This document shows, in pieces, positions 1 to 8,847 of a DNA stretch of 64,000 nucleotides. The first letter of the stretch is position 1, and each line of letters begins with the position of its first letter. This DNA comes from Nocardioides abyssi. GTDB taxonomy: Bacteria > Actinomycetota > Actinomycetes > Propionibacteriales > Nocardioidaceae. The translations under genes and the position numbers were made by a program. The notes beneath the pieces are model-generated. The model was not told where the DNA came from. It did not search any database and worked only from the letters and a program-made list of their open reading frames with translations. The stretch spans positions 1-64,000 of the forward strand of contig NZ_JAUHJR010000011.1 of the NCBI RefSeq assembly GCF_030412915.1, read 5' to 3'.

Positions 1-56
1 AGCCGGGCCAGCTCCACGGCTCGACGACGGAACTCAGGACTCTTCGGTGCCGGCAT
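1..56 (-). CDS. IS3-type transposase OrfA, N-terminal fragment
   Basis: Eighteen codons are visible, reading MPAPKSPEFRRRAVELAR and then leaving the window. This is the usual opening of the helix-turn-helix OrfA subunit of IS3-family transposases (Tnp HTH domain that binds the IS ends). The ATG lies 65 bases inside the element terminus, a normal distance. The catalytic DDE OrfB would lie to the left, outside the window. Confidence 0.7.
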   Translation of the reverse strand, partial: MPAPKSPEFRRRAVELAR

Positions 57-96
57 ACGCACTCCTCTCGGACGACCATCGTCGCCTCACTCAAGG

Positions 97-121
97 TGTC
101 CGGGCTACCGGGGGCACTTCA
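97..121 (-). repeat. IS terminal inverted repeat (left end)
   Basis: A 25-base end read on the minus strand, starting TGAAGTGCCCCC and ending CCCGGACA. It supplies the last four codons (KCPR) and the TAG stop of the upstream flippase reading frame, showing where foreign DNA joins the polysaccharide gene. Its partner lies outside the window. Confidence 0.65.
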
Positions 122-1403
122 ACCTGGACGTGTTTTCGAGACGACTTCGCGAAAAAAGCAATGCGAAAGCCAGAGACACCACCGCGACCAGATACATGCT
201 GGTTGTCGCAGCGCCGCTCCCTGGCCACATCCAAGCGGCCCCACTGAGCAGCGCTCCGTAGAGTAGCGCCGTTAGGATCACGCACCGGTTCACCCGCTCG
301 ATCGCGCCCCGAGCAGCAAACCAGGGATAACCGAGAAACGCCGACAGGGAATCTGGCACAAGGGCTAGCGCGAGTATGAAAAGCATGAGAGTCGGCTCTC
401 CACCGGAAACTTGGCCCGAACCGAAAATCTCTATAAGCGCAGACCCAAGCCATGGAACGCTCGCCGCCAAGGCCGCAAACACCATTGCTGCGACTATCGC
501 AAAGATAGTGACGACATCCCCCCGGGCGGTCCGCGCAGCCCAAGGCAAGACTGCATCTGCCACTGCATCACGCAACCCCCGCGCGGCCTTGGACAGTTGA
601 TCAACGAGACTGTACGCGCCTACAACGGCGCTTGGCGCAAGGTTCCCGAGGACCATCAACCCGGCAGAAGAGAGGAAGGCATAACCCAAGTTCGCGCCTC
701 CGAAACCCCGCGCTTGCCAGAGAACCTTGATCGCGCCCCTTGGATCCAAGAAACCACCGAGGTCGGACCTGCGGCGCATGATCACAGCACCAAGAACGGC
801 CGAAAATGACAACGTACAGCTCTGGAACAGACCCACCAACTCCGGACTTTCCGAATCTTTCACGAAGATCAGCACTAGGGCAACGAATGCCGTGCGCCCG
901 AAAGAGAAGATCAGGAGGAAGTCGCTGGGCCGTTCTATTCCCCGGAAATACCACACCGGCTGCATGCACTGCGCCAAGACTGCAGGTGCTAAGCAGAGCA
1001 TAATCGAACGACGGTCACCGCCCTCCATCGACATAGCTATCAGCACGAGTAGCACTGACCCAGTACATCCGGACCAAAACCGCGCACCGTAGATTGCCGA
1101 CGCTACTCTTCGCCTTCTAGCGCCCGTCGCTTCACTTACTTGATGCGTACCACGGACCAGCAAACCAGCATCCGCGACAACCGTGATAAACACGTAAACG
1201 CCGAGGCAATAAGCGACATCGCCGTACACCTCGATACCGCAGACTGCAATCAAATATGGCGTGATTATCAACGGCGCGAGATAATTCACGCCCTGCAGGC
1301 ACACCAGCATACCTACGTTTCGAAGTAGACTAGTCACTGCGAAGTGTATTCCCCAGCCAGATCCGCGGATCCGAGAAGAAGTGCCATTACACAGACACCG
1401 CAT
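105..1403 (-). CDS. wzx: Wzx-like polysaccharide flippase, 3' end replaced by IS sequence
   Basis: A polytopic inner-membrane protein of 432 codons with about 12 hydrophobic segments. It resembles O-antigen/teichoic-acid flippases of the MATE/MOP fold, which move undecaprenyl-linked repeat units across the membrane. The stretch LLRNVGMLVCLQGVNYLAPL matches the usual Wzx N-terminus. A GTG at 1337 would start there and is a good alternative; the ATG at 1403 overlaps wzy by 17 bases. The last residues KCPR and the stop come from the IS end at 121, so the native C-terminus is lost, though all membrane segments seem present. Third-position GC is low relative to the rest of the window. Whether it still works is unknown. 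Confidence 0.75.
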   Translation of the reverse strand: MRCLCNGTSSRIRGSGWGIHFAVTSLLRNVGMLVCLQGVNYLAPLIITPYLIAVCGIEVYGDVAYCLGVYVFITVVADAGLLVRGTHQVSEATGARRRRVASAIYGARFWSGCTGSVLLVLIAMSMEGGDRRSIMLCLAPAVLAQCMQPVWYFRGIERPSDFLLIFSFGRTAFVALVLIFVKDSESPELVGLFQSCTLSFSAVLGAVIMRRRSDLGGFLDPRGAIKVLWQARGFGGANLGYAFLSSAGLMVLGNLAPSAVVGAYSLVDQLSKAARGLRDAVADAVLPWAARTARGDVVTIFAIVAAMVFAALAASVPWLGSALIEIFGSGQVSGGEPTLMLFILALALVPDSLSAFLGYPWFAARGAIERVNRCVILTALLYGALLSGAAWMWPGSGAATTSMYLVAVVSLAFALLFSRSRLENTSRLKCPR

Positions 1404-2661
1404 CTCGTCCCGATGCGGCGACTAACTGCCGCCACCCCAAGGCGACATACACCGCTAGAAACAAGATGCTCGCGGCTGCGGGCTGATAGAGCGTTCCATT
1501 GGCGAAGAACGAATTGAGCAACAGTAAAAGAACTGCAGCGCAACTAACTCGAACTAGCTTATGCGCGACCCGGTGTGTGCCGCGCAGTTCTTTGGATGCG
1601 CCACGAAGCGCCCCAATTAGGGCGATCCCCGAGGCGAAAATCAGAACGGTCGGTAACGCCCCAAATACCGTGAGGACCTCGACGAACTGATTGTGCGCCA
1701 TGGGAGCAGAGGAGTAATCGGCCGAGACAAGAGCCGTGTCGCCCATGCCGAAGCCACCACCCACGACATACACCAAGGGTTCGCGAAAGTGCGCGAGGGC
1801 CTCGAAATTTGCTAACGGTAGATCAGTCAGGCGCGCCCACGCCGATTCCGTGACGGACTGATCATAGTTCCGCACGGACGGTTGATTATCGAATCCGAAA
1901 CTAGACCCAAGCGCTAGAAGTCGCTCCGACAAGGGTGAACTCAATGAGAGCGCCCCCACCAGTGCCGCCCCAGTCATGGTCATCTTGATGACAACAGAAG
2001 GAAATCGCTCGCGGTTGATCCAAACTAACGCCGCAATACCGATAGCTACGTTCGCGAGAGCGGCCTTTGACAGTGAGATAAAGGCGATCGCGACGATCGC
2101 CAGAACTACGATTTCTCGCGATGGTGAATTGTAAAGCGCGGAAAGTATGAGGTAACACCCGGCGACAATGCCGAAAGCAGTGAGTGAACCAAGTAGCGAC
2201 CCAAACCGGATAAATCCCGCGCGCTCGCCTTCAGCCGCGAACCACGAGACCGGCCCCAGAATTAGCTGCATAGGCATGGTTGCAGCTGCGATGACGAAGA
2301 ATCCGACCATGAACTTCACTGCTCGGACCGCAGTCTCGGGGCTCGGACAATAAGCGGCAAACGCGAGCAGGACTGGAAGCGCGAAGATTAGTCGACTGAA
2401 GCCTGTCACCGCCGGCGTTAGGCCAACGTTGAAGAATGTAACTATAGCGCCAAGTGCGCAGACCGCTACCCATCCACCAAAAACTACTAAGGCGCGCCGC
2501 GCCACAGGCGTGTCGTCCCGAGCCGTATCGACAAGCACGAGAAAAAAGACGAGTCCGTACAGCGGCAGGTAGACAATTGGGAGAGCGTTTCGCAGCATGT
2601 GCAGATTGACCGCCAGAAACGCTACCCGGAAGGCCACTGTAGGACCGAGTACAGCTCTCAT
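1387..2661 (-). CDS. wzy: O-antigen/capsule polymerase (Wzy-like)
   Basis: A 424-residue membrane protein with about 10-12 hydrophobic helices and one larger extracellular loop near the middle (about residues 240-300), the classic shape of Wzy polymerases and O-antigen ligases. Its predicted role is joining lipid-linked repeat units on the outer face of the membrane. Sequence in this family is poorly conserved, so the call rests on topology and position between a flippase and glycosyltransferases. The start ATG overlaps the stop of the preceding glycosyltransferase by 4 bases (ATGA), so translation is coupled. Base composition is low-GC like its neighbours. A WaaL-type ligase is the main alternative. 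Confidence 0.75.
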   Translation of the reverse strand: MRAVLGPTVAFRVAFLAVNLHMLRNALPIVYLPLYGLVFFLVLVDTARDDTPVARRALVVFGGWVAVCALGAIVTFFNVGLTPAVTGFSRLIFALPVLLAFAAYCPSPETAVRAVKFMVGFFVIAAATMPMQLILGPVSWFAAEGERAGFIRFGSLLGSLTAFGIVAGCYLILSALYNSPSREIVVLAIVAIAFISLSKAALANVAIGIAALVWINRERFPSVVIKMTMTGAALVGALSLSSPLSERLLALGSSFGFDNQPSVRNYDQSVTESAWARLTDLPLANFEALAHFREPLVYVVGGGFGMGDTALVSADYSSAPMAHNQFVEVLTVFGALPTVLIFASGIALIGALRGASKELRGTHRVAHKLVRVSCAAVLLLLLNSFFANGTLYQPAAASILFLAVYVALGWRQLVAASGRDAVSV

Positions 2662-3650
2662 TGCGTCCCGCTCGACATGAAGTTATCGTCCTGGCAGAAT
2701 TCTCTTGGACTGGCAGCGAGAGCTACTGCATTGACGAAACGATACGCACTGTTTGCGTAGAGTCTCGGATTCTTGTCAACGGCATCTAACAAGCGCGCGA
2801 CCAAGCCAGCGATTCGGAGACCGTTTGCGAAACGAAAAAACTTCCTGGCGAGGCGCACCTTCAGCCGGGCCTGGCTGCCGGGCACCGACAACTGAAAGGT
2901 CATAAGTTGCCGCAACTCAGGGTGCTTTCCTACAAGCCGGGGTGCTGACGACTGGCTCGCGAGCTCAATCTTCGCGATATAACGCCGCATGGTAGCGCTA
3001 CTTTCTCGATGCTCTGACTTTGCCTCCATTGAAGTGACGAGTTCATAACCGGCGCTCGCGCAGCGCATGCCAAAATCAATATCCTCGCCACCATAGCGAC
3101 GAAAGCCAGTGTCGAAGCCGCCAAGCGAAGCAAACGCGGTGCGAGGGATCGAGAAACTCATCGCAACGACTCGGTGTGGCGGATTTGGCAGAGAACGATC
3201 CTCTGGGCCAGCAGTCAAACGATGCTGCGCATCTCGGAATCTGTAGAAGTTCGACTCCCGCACCCACTCCTCCGGAAACCGAATCGAACTGGAAACCACC
3301 GCGCCGCCGAGCTCGATCTGGTGAGAAACATGTGCCGCAAGGAAGCGGATACCTATCCGCAGGTCATCGTCGAGGAAAACGAGAATTTGTCCACGACTGG
3401 CTCGCGCGCCACAATTCCTCTTGCAGGCAAGATTGTTGTCGGTCAGAAGTCGAGTGACATTGAGACCCTTGGTGCGAGCGCTGGCCACAACTTCACTACA
3501 GTCCTCACCCTGAGGAGAATCGACCACGACCACCTCGATCAAACCGGCTGGGTAGTCCTGGCTGCGGAGGTCATCTAGGAGATCCGCAAGGGGTTCGATT
3601 CTGCTGTGAGTCGCGATCACAACCGAGACAGACTTGAGTTCGGCTTTCAT
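2658..3650 (-). CDS. GT-A family 2 glycosyltransferase
   Basis: The 330-residue protein has the family 2 Rossmann start SVSVVIATHSR, a DxD-like block in LVFLDDDLRIG (about residue 90) and a GGEDIDFGMRCA motif (about residue 185), where the ED is the usual catalytic-base region. It should transfer one sugar to the growing lipid-linked repeat unit at the inner membrane face; donor and acceptor cannot be read from sequence. I use the ATG at 3650 because it overlaps the capG stop as ATGA, like the other junctions in this operon; an upstream start at 3665 is possible. The gene is in the low-GC segment. Confidence 0.85.
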   Translation of the reverse strand: MKAELKSVSVVIATHSRIEPLADLLDDLRSQDYPAGLIEVVVVDSPQGEDCSEVVASARTKGLNVTRLLTDNNLACKRNCGARASRGQILVFLDDDLRIGIRFLAAHVSHQIELGGAVVSSSIRFPEEWVRESNFYRFRDAQHRLTAGPEDRSLPNPPHRVVAMSFSIPRTAFASLGGFDTGFRRYGGEDIDFGMRCASAGYELVTSMEAKSEHRESSATMRRYIAKIELASQSSAPRLVGKHPELRQLMTFQLSVPGSQARLKVRLARKFFRFANGLRIAGLVARLLDAVDKNPRLYANSAYRFVNAVALAASPREFCQDDNFMSSGTQ

Positions 3651-4765
3651 CGAAGCCCAGACCATTGGCTATGCCGAGACGCTGTCGACACAATGAACCT
3701 AACTACGCGACTACTAGTGTCCACTACTTCATAGCCAGCGGGGCACGAGGTTCGCGCCCCCCCCTGCGCCATGGCAATAGCGACACCGCGTATGGCATCC
3801 TGTCTGCTCAGCCCAACCATTATGATTGCTCCACTGTCTACCGCCTCTGGACGCTCAATAGCGTCCCGCAGAGTCACGGCGGGAAAGTTCAGTATGGACG
3901 ATTCCTCGGAGATTGTGCCAGAGTCCGACAACACGCACGCGGCTTCAATCTGAAGTTTGTTGTAGTCATGGAACCCGAACGGGTCCGAAAATTCGATGCC
4001 GCTCAGGTCGCGTTTGACGCCGAGTGCGTCAAGGCGCTTCCGGGTGCGCGGGTGGGTGGAAACGACGACACGCTTGCCCCACTTGTCACGTACCGACACG
4101 AGGCAGTCGAGCAGCTGATGGAGTCGTTCGGGATTGTCCACGTTTTCCTCCCGATGAGCGCTGACAAGGAAGTACTCACGCGACGTCAGTCCCAAACGGC
4201 CCAGGGCGTCTGAAGCGTCGATCTGAGGACGGAACGCCTCGAGTACCTCACGCATCGGGGAGCCCGTCACCAGTATCCGACGCGGATGTAGGCCCTCGGC
4301 AAGCAGGTTGCGGCGGGCGTGCTCGGTGTAGGCCAGGTTGAAGTCGGCGACGTGGTCGACGAGGCGACGGTTGGTCTCCTCCGGGACGTTCTCGTCGAAG
4401 CAGCGGTTGCCGGCCTCCATGTGGTAGGTCGGGATCCGCATCCGCTTGCCCATCACCGTGGCCACGCAGGAGTTGGTGTCACCGAGCACGAGCATCGCGT
4501 CGGGCTTCTCCTCAAGCAGCACCTTTTCGGTGCCGATGAGCACGCCGCCCAGGACCGCACCCAGGCTGGAGGTGTCCACGCCCATGTAGTGATCGGGGCC
4601 GCGCAGACCCAGGTCGTCGAAGAAGACCTGGTTGAGGGAGTAGTCGTAGTTCTGGCCGGTGTGGACAAGGACGTGCTGGATGCCCGGGGTGGAGTCGAGC
4701 CGCTTGATCACGGCGGCGAGTCGGATGATCTCGGGGCGGGTGCCCACCACGGTCATGACCTTCAT
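3647..4765 (-). CDS. capG: UDP-N-acetyl sugar 2-epimerase, CapG/WecB family
   Basis: A 372-residue UDP-GlcNAc 2-epimerase-fold enzyme with the family blocks VGTRPEIIRLAAVI at the N-terminus, HTGQNYD, LGDTNS, MEAGNRCFDENVPEE and SAHREENVDNPERL, plus SDSGTISEE near the C-terminus. Placed directly after capE and capF, it is best read as CapG, the 2-epimerase that turns UDP-2-acetamido-2,6-dideoxy-L-talose into UDP-L-FucNAc. A generic WecB (UDP-ManNAc synthesis) is the alternative. Overlaps of 4 bases join it to capF and to the GT2 gene. Base composition changes inside this gene: the N-terminal half is GC-rich, the C-terminal part (below about 4250) is AT-richer. Confidence 0.85.
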   Translation of the reverse strand: MKVMTVVGTRPEIIRLAAVIKRLDSTPGIQHVLVHTGQNYDYSLNQVFFDDLGLRGPDHYMGVDTSSLGAVLGGVLIGTEKVLLEEKPDAMLVLGDTNSCVATVMGKRMRIPTYHMEAGNRCFDENVPEETNRRLVDHVADFNLAYTEHARRNLLAEGLHPRRILVTGSPMREVLEAFRPQIDASDALGRLGLTSREYFLVSAHREENVDNPERLHQLLDCLVSVRDKWGKRVVVSTHPRTRKRLDALGVKRDLSGIEFSDPFGFHDYNKLQIEAACVLSDSGTISEESSILNFPAVTLRDAIERPEAVDSGAIIMVGLSRQDAIRGVAIAMAQGGARTSCPAGYEVVDTSSRVVRFIVSTASRHSQWSGLR

Positions 4766-5889
4766 GCGGTTGTCTCCTGCGCGATCGTCTCGGGGAACTG
4801 GTCGGGGTTGTCCATGTCCAGCAACTGGTCAGCCCAAAACATGGTGATCAACTCGGTGTCTCCCACGTTGCGGATGTTGTGGACCCACAGGGCAGGCATG
4901 TCGACGAACGACGGTTTGTTGCCGCTCAGACGGAAGGTCACCACCTCGTCGTGCAGCAAGCGACGCAACTCGATCTGCGCTTCGCCCTTCACGACGAAGA
5001 AGCGCTCGACCTTGTGGAGGTGGTAGTGCTCGCCGCGCTTCTGGCCCGGCAGCGTCGTCGACATGAACGCCATCCCGGTGCCGCCGTGGGAGCGGACCGT
5101 CTCGTACAGATCTCCACGGTTGTCGCCGTGCACCTGCGGCGACAACGGCCACATGTCGGGGAAGGCCGCAGCGCGGTAGGTATTGAAGAGGTTGCGGCGC
5201 ATCGGCGTCGAGATGTCGGGCACCTCGCCACGGGTCGCGTACACCTCATGCGTCTCGAGGAAGAAGCGAAGCACCTCGCCGATGCCGATGGCTTCGCCGG
5301 GGACGACCTCCGAGACGTCACGGCCCAGCGCGCCGATGAGCGCACCCGCGGCGTCCTGGGCGTGCAACAGCTCGATCTCGCGGTCACCGGTGACTGCGGG
5401 CGTGCGCCCCGCAGCAACCTCGTGAGCGAAGGTCGCGACGAAGGAGTTGTAACCTGGGCGGCCGTGCTCACCGAAAAGGTTCGGCAGCAGCAGGTCCGCG
5501 AAGTGGCCCCCGAGCTCTTGCGTCGCCTCCTTCACGACCCTAGCGGCCGCGGCCTTGCCGCGACCGTACGGGTTGTCGAGCTGGGCCTGGATCGAGTTGG
5601 CGAAGACCACGTCGACCGGCTTTCCGACATTTCTGAGAGCCGCAGCCAGCGTCGTAGCCAGGTCGATGTTGCCTTGCTCGACGGCCTCATCGGACTCCGC
5701 GCGATTGACACCGGCGATGTGGATCACGGCGTCGACGCCACCCAGCGCCTCAGCCAAGCGAACGGAGTCCGTGAAGTCCTTTCGCCCCAGTCGTACGGGC
5801 TCCCCCAGTTGCAGTGCCCGCAGACGGCACGCGGTGTGCCAGCCGAGGAAGCCGTATCCCCCGGTGATGGCCAGACGTCGGTAGCTCAC
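4762..5889 (-). CDS. capF: CapF: bifunctional UDP-sugar C-3 epimerase/C-4 reductase
   Basis: Residues 1-240 form an SDR Rossmann domain (AITGGYGFLGWHTACRL, NAD(P)-binding) with NPYGRGKAAA as the YxxxK site. Residues 260-370 form a cupin with GEHYHLHKVERFFVVKGEA and HNIRNVGDTELITMFWADQ. This SDR-plus-cupin layout is specific to CapF/WbjC, which acts on UDP-2-acetamido-2,6-dideoxy-4-keto sugar: the cupin epimerises C-3 and the SDR domain reduces C-4. It works between CapE and CapG in UDP-L-FucNAc synthesis, and the three genes are adjacent in that order with 4-base overlaps. Cytosolic. Length (375) is normal. Confidence 0.92.
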   Translation of the reverse strand: MSYRRLAITGGYGFLGWHTACRLRALQLGEPVRLGRKDFTDSVRLAEALGGVDAVIHIAGVNRAESDEAVEQGNIDLATTLAAALRNVGKPVDVVFANSIQAQLDNPYGRGKAAAARVVKEATQELGGHFADLLLPNLFGEHGRPGYNSFVATFAHEVAAGRTPAVTGDREIELLHAQDAAGALIGALGRDVSEVVPGEAIGIGEVLRFFLETHEVYATRGEVPDISTPMRRNLFNTYRAAAFPDMWPLSPQVHGDNRGDLYETVRSHGGTGMAFMSTTLPGQKRGEHYHLHKVERFFVVKGEAQIELRRLLHDEVVTFRLSGNKPSFVDMPALWVHNIRNVGDTELITMFWADQLLDMDNPDQFPETIAQETTA

Positions 5890-6923
5890 GGGGTCGGCTC
5901 GGCGCTGCGGCCGGCATCCTTCAACTCGCGTTGGATAGCCGGAAGCGTCAAGAGCAGACGCTTGACGCCCTCGACGTCAAGCCGTTCGGTGTTGTGCGAG
6001 GTGTAGTCGTGGTCCACAACCTCTGACTCACCCTCCTCGAAGAACAACTCGTACTCGAGAGACCGAGCGTCGAGAGGCACCCGGTAGTAGGCGCCCTGGT
6101 CCTCTGCTCGCTGCAGTTCTTCGCGGCTCAACAAGGACTCGTAGAGCTTCTCGCCGTGACGCGTCCCGATCACCCTGATCTCCGGGTCGTCCACCCCAAA
6201 GAGCGAGGCGACAGCGCGTGCTAGATCCTCGACAGTGGAGGCTGGCGCCTTGTACACGAACAGGTCACCGGGCTCCGCGTGGTCGAAGGCGTACTGCACC
6301 AGGTCGACCGACTCGTCGAGAGACATCAGAAACCGGGTCATCGTCGGGTCGGTGATCGTGAGGGGCTTGCCCTCCTTTAACTGCTGGACGAAGACCGGGA
6401 TCACCGATCCCCGGCTGTACATCACGTTGCCGTAGCGCGTGATGCACACCGTGGGACCGGACATCCCCCGGTTCCTCGCGTGCGCCTGGGCAACCTTCTC
6501 CATCATGGCCTTCGAGATGCCCATCGCGTTGATGGGGTAGACCGCCTTGTCGGTGCTCAGGCATACGACGGACTCGACCCCCGCGCGTTCGGCGGCGCGG
6601 ATGACGTTGTCGCTGCCGGTGACGTTGGTGAGCACAGCCTGCTGCGGGAAGAACTCGCAGCTCGGCACTTGCTTGAGCGCCGCGGCGTGGAAGATGTGGC
6701 GAACCCCCTGGACCGCGTCTTCCACGCTGCGTGGATCGCGGACGTCTCCCACGTGAAACTTCACGCGCCCGTCGCCCAACTCGCGCCGCATGTTGTCCTG
6801 CTTGGCCTCGTCGCGACTCAGGATCCGTACCTCGTCCACGCCGGAGGCGAGCAGCCGCCGGACCATCGTGGAGCCGAACGACCCCGTGCCTCCGGTGACC
6901 AGGACCGGTCCGTCGTTGCTCAC
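5886..6923 (-). CDS. capE: CapE: UDP-GlcNAc 4,6-dehydratase (5-inverting)
   Basis: This 345-residue extended SDR starts VLVTGGTGSFGSTMVRRL and has FHAAALKQVPSCEFFP and LSTDKAVYPINAMGISKAMMEK. Asp125-Lys126 and Met134 occupy the catalytic positions; a Met in place of the usual Tyr, eight residues after the Lys, is the arrangement known for CapE and distinguishes it from FlaA1/PseB. It performs the first committed step to UDP-L-FucNAc from UDP-GlcNAc. It is a short soluble form without the membrane domain of PglF/WbpM. It overlaps capF and the upstream GT4 by 4 bases each. Confidence 0.92.
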   Translation of the reverse strand: MSNDGPVLVTGGTGSFGSTMVRRLLASGVDEVRILSRDEAKQDNMRRELGDGRVKFHVGDVRDPRSVEDAVQGVRHIFHAAALKQVPSCEFFPQQAVLTNVTGSDNVIRAAERAGVESVVCLSTDKAVYPINAMGISKAMMEKVAQAHARNRGMSGPTVCITRYGNVMYSRGSVIPVFVQQLKEGKPLTITDPTMTRFLMSLDESVDLVQYAFDHAEPGDLFVYKAPASTVEDLARAVASLFGVDDPEIRVIGTRHGEKLYESLLSREELQRAEDQGAYYRVPLDARSLEYELFFEEGESEVVDHDYTSHNTERLDVEGVKRLLLTLPAIQRELKDAGRSAEPTP

Positions 6924-8206
6924 GGCTTCTCCTTCTCAGTGTCAGTGGACGTGACAGCGTCAGCGCCCTTCGTACGGCGGCGCGTTGCCGCTCGTCGCAG
7001 GAGTTCTGCCAGGCGTCCTGCCCCGATGTCGCGAGCCATCAGGCGCTCGTACGCCTCGCGGCCTCGAGCGCCCATGGCGGACAACGATGTGTGGTCCAAA
7101 GCATTGAACTCGTTGACCGCGGATGCGATCGACGCAGCGTCACCCGGACGCGCCGCAAACCCGGCGCCGTGCTTCGTCACGATGTCCGCGCTGTCGCCGG
7201 GCGCTACCACGAGCGCTGGTGACCCGGATGCCAGGGCTGACTGCAGCTTGCTCGGCATCGTCACCGCGAACAGTGGCTCGTCGGCCAGCGCCACGACATG
7301 GACGTCGGCCTCCGCTCCGATCCGTATGGCCTCGGGGTACGGGACCGGATCAAGGAAGTGGATACGGGAACTGTCAGCACTCCTGCGGACCAGGTCGGGC
7401 TTCGACACCCCATCGCCGAGGAGCACCAGGTGCGCCGGAGCGGTCGCAGGGTCGGTGAACGCATCGATGAGCCCCTCGAGGGCCTGCGCACGTCCGTGGT
7501 TTCCGGCGTATAGGAAGAGGCGGGTACCGCCGGGCAAACCGAGCTCTTCCCGTATCGGCTCTCGTCCCACCACTTCGACTGGTTCACTCTCGGGCAGCCA
7601 GTTGTAGACCACCGTGACCTTGTTACGCGAGACTCCGCGATCCACCAGGAGATCGACCATACCGGGCGAGATGACAGCGATGTGGTCAGCCATGGCGTAG
7701 GTGCGACGCACGAAGCCATCAACAAGTTTGAAGACCGCGCGTGACGACCTCCCGCCGAGAAACCCGGAGGCGAAGATGGAGTCCGGCCACACATCCTGCA
7801 ACAGAAGCACGTAGGGCTTGCGCCACAGAACGCGGCTGACCATGGCCGGCAGCGCGGCTGTAGCCGGCGACGAATACACGAGCGCGGCGTCGCTGCGGCG
7901 CAGCGCGCCTTGGCCCCACAAGGTGCTACTCACAGCCCACGATAAGTAATTCGCCATGCGCTTCATCGGGCTCGAGTTGTGACTGGGGAACAGCGGCGTT
8001 CGGCGGACACGGACCCCCTGGCGGTCTTCGACGGAGGCCCTCTTCGCGGAGTACCCGTCGGCAACCCGGCCCGACGGGTAGTTGGGCACCCCGGTCAGGA
8101 CGTCCATCTCGAGGCCCTGGCCTTTCAGCCCATGCACGATGGACTCGGGCACCCCGGCAGGTTCAGGCGGATACCACTGACAGACGAGCGTCACCCGAGC
8201 AGTCAC
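6920..8206 (-). CDS. GT-B family 4 glycosyltransferase (WbuB-like)
   Basis: The 428-residue GT-B enzyme opens with VTLVCQWYPPEPAGVPESIV and contains LLLQDVWPDSI, NWLPESE, LFLYAGNHGRAQALEGLIDA and a C-terminal donor-site block ending SALASGSPALVVAPGDSADI. These are typical of the WbuB/WcaI group. Because members of this group in other clusters transfer FucNAc and the gene sits immediately before capEFG, transfer of L-FucNAc onto the lipid-linked acceptor is a reasonable guess, not proven. It acts at the cytosolic membrane face. It overlaps pglD-like and capE genes by 4 bases. Confidence 0.85.
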   Translation of the reverse strand: MTARVTLVCQWYPPEPAGVPESIVHGLKGQGLEMDVLTGVPNYPSGRVADGYSAKRASVEDRQGVRVRRTPLFPSHNSSPMKRMANYLSWAVSSTLWGQGALRRSDAALVYSSPATAALPAMVSRVLWRKPYVLLLQDVWPDSIFASGFLGGRSSRAVFKLVDGFVRRTYAMADHIAVISPGMVDLLVDRGVSRNKVTVVYNWLPESEPVEVVGREPIREELGLPGGTRLFLYAGNHGRAQALEGLIDAFTDPATAPAHLVLLGDGVSKPDLVRRSADSSRIHFLDPVPYPEAIRIGAEADVHVVALADEPLFAVTMPSKLQSALASGSPALVVAPGDSADIVTKHGAGFAARPGDAASIASAVNEFNALDHTSLSAMGARGREAYERLMARDIGAGRLAELLRRAATRRRTKGADAVTSTDTEKEKP

Positions 8207-8847
8207 CGGGCCGGAACGCCCTTGACGACAACACCCGGCGGGACATCCCTCACGACGCAGGCACTTCCGCCCACCGTGGCCCCCTTGCCCACCGTGACCC
8301 CATTAAGTACGACGCCCCCTACCCCGATCAGGACGTCGTCCTCGAGAACGCAGTCTCCGGATACCGAGGCCAGGGGGTTGACGCTGACGAAGTCGCCGAG
8401 TGTCGTGTCGTGTCCGACAGTGCCGTTGAGGTTCAGATGCACGTGACGGCCGAGGGCAATGTTCGTCGTCAGCCGAACTCCCGCGCAGACGACCGTCCCA
8501 TGGTCGATGCTGACGTCGTACCCGTGCGTCGCCGTCGGATGCACCAACACTGCCGCCTGGAACGAGGAGGCGTCGTACCTCTCGGCGAGGACCCTCCGAA
8601 CGCTGGGGCTTCCGATGCCCACGACGTAGGACGATGGCTCCTGCCAACCAAGAGGTACCTCCGTTCCACCCAGGTAGGTGACACCCCGCTTCTCAAGTCG
8701 GGCGAGGTTCGCAGGGGTCGGAGAATCGTCGACCACGCCAAGCACTTCCCAGATCGCTTCCGGCGAGGCCTCATTGATTGCGCTGATCACGTCCAGGACT
8801 TCTCGCCCGAAGCCGCCCGCACCTATGACGACGATCGGCTCAGCCAT
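8203..8847 (-). CDS. pglD: Sugar N/O-acetyltransferase, PglD/NeuD family
   Basis: A 214-residue protein with an N-terminal nucleotide-sugar-binding Rossmann-like part (EPIVVIGAGGFGREVLDVI) and a C-terminal left-handed beta-helix of hexapeptide repeats (about residues 100-205), ending VVRDVPPGVVVKGVPAR. This is the PglD/NeuD architecture: acetyl-CoA-dependent acetylation of a 4-amino UDP-sugar, with His in VHPTATHG (about residue 104) a candidate catalytic residue. The neighbouring aminotransferase would supply its 4-amino substrate. O-acetylation of a sugar is the alternative. Overlaps the transferase gene by 8 bases and the GT4 gene by 4. Confidence 0.87.
   Translation of the reverse strand: MAEPIVVIGAGGFGREVLDVISAINEASPEAIWEVLGVVDDSPTPANLARLEKRGVTYLGGTEVPLGWQEPSSYVVGIGSPSVRRVLAERYDASSFQAAVLVHPTATHGYDVSIDHGTVVCAGVRLTTNIALGRHVHLNLNGTVGHDTTLGDFVSVNPLASVSGDCVLEDDVLIGVGGVVLNGVTVGKGATVGGSACVVRDVPPGVVVKGVPAR

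Larger units (their letters stand above)
1..121 (-). mobile_element. IS3-family-type insertion sequence, 5' end only
   Basis: On the minus strand the element starts at 121 with a 25-base end (121 down to 97) beginning TGAAGTGCCCCCGG, and 40 bases further in a transposase reading frame opens at 56. The element runs off the left edge, so the other inverted repeat and the target duplication cannot be seen. It has inserted at the 3' end of the flippase gene. IS3 is inferred from the orfA-like N-terminus and a TGA-starting terminus. Confidence 0.7.
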
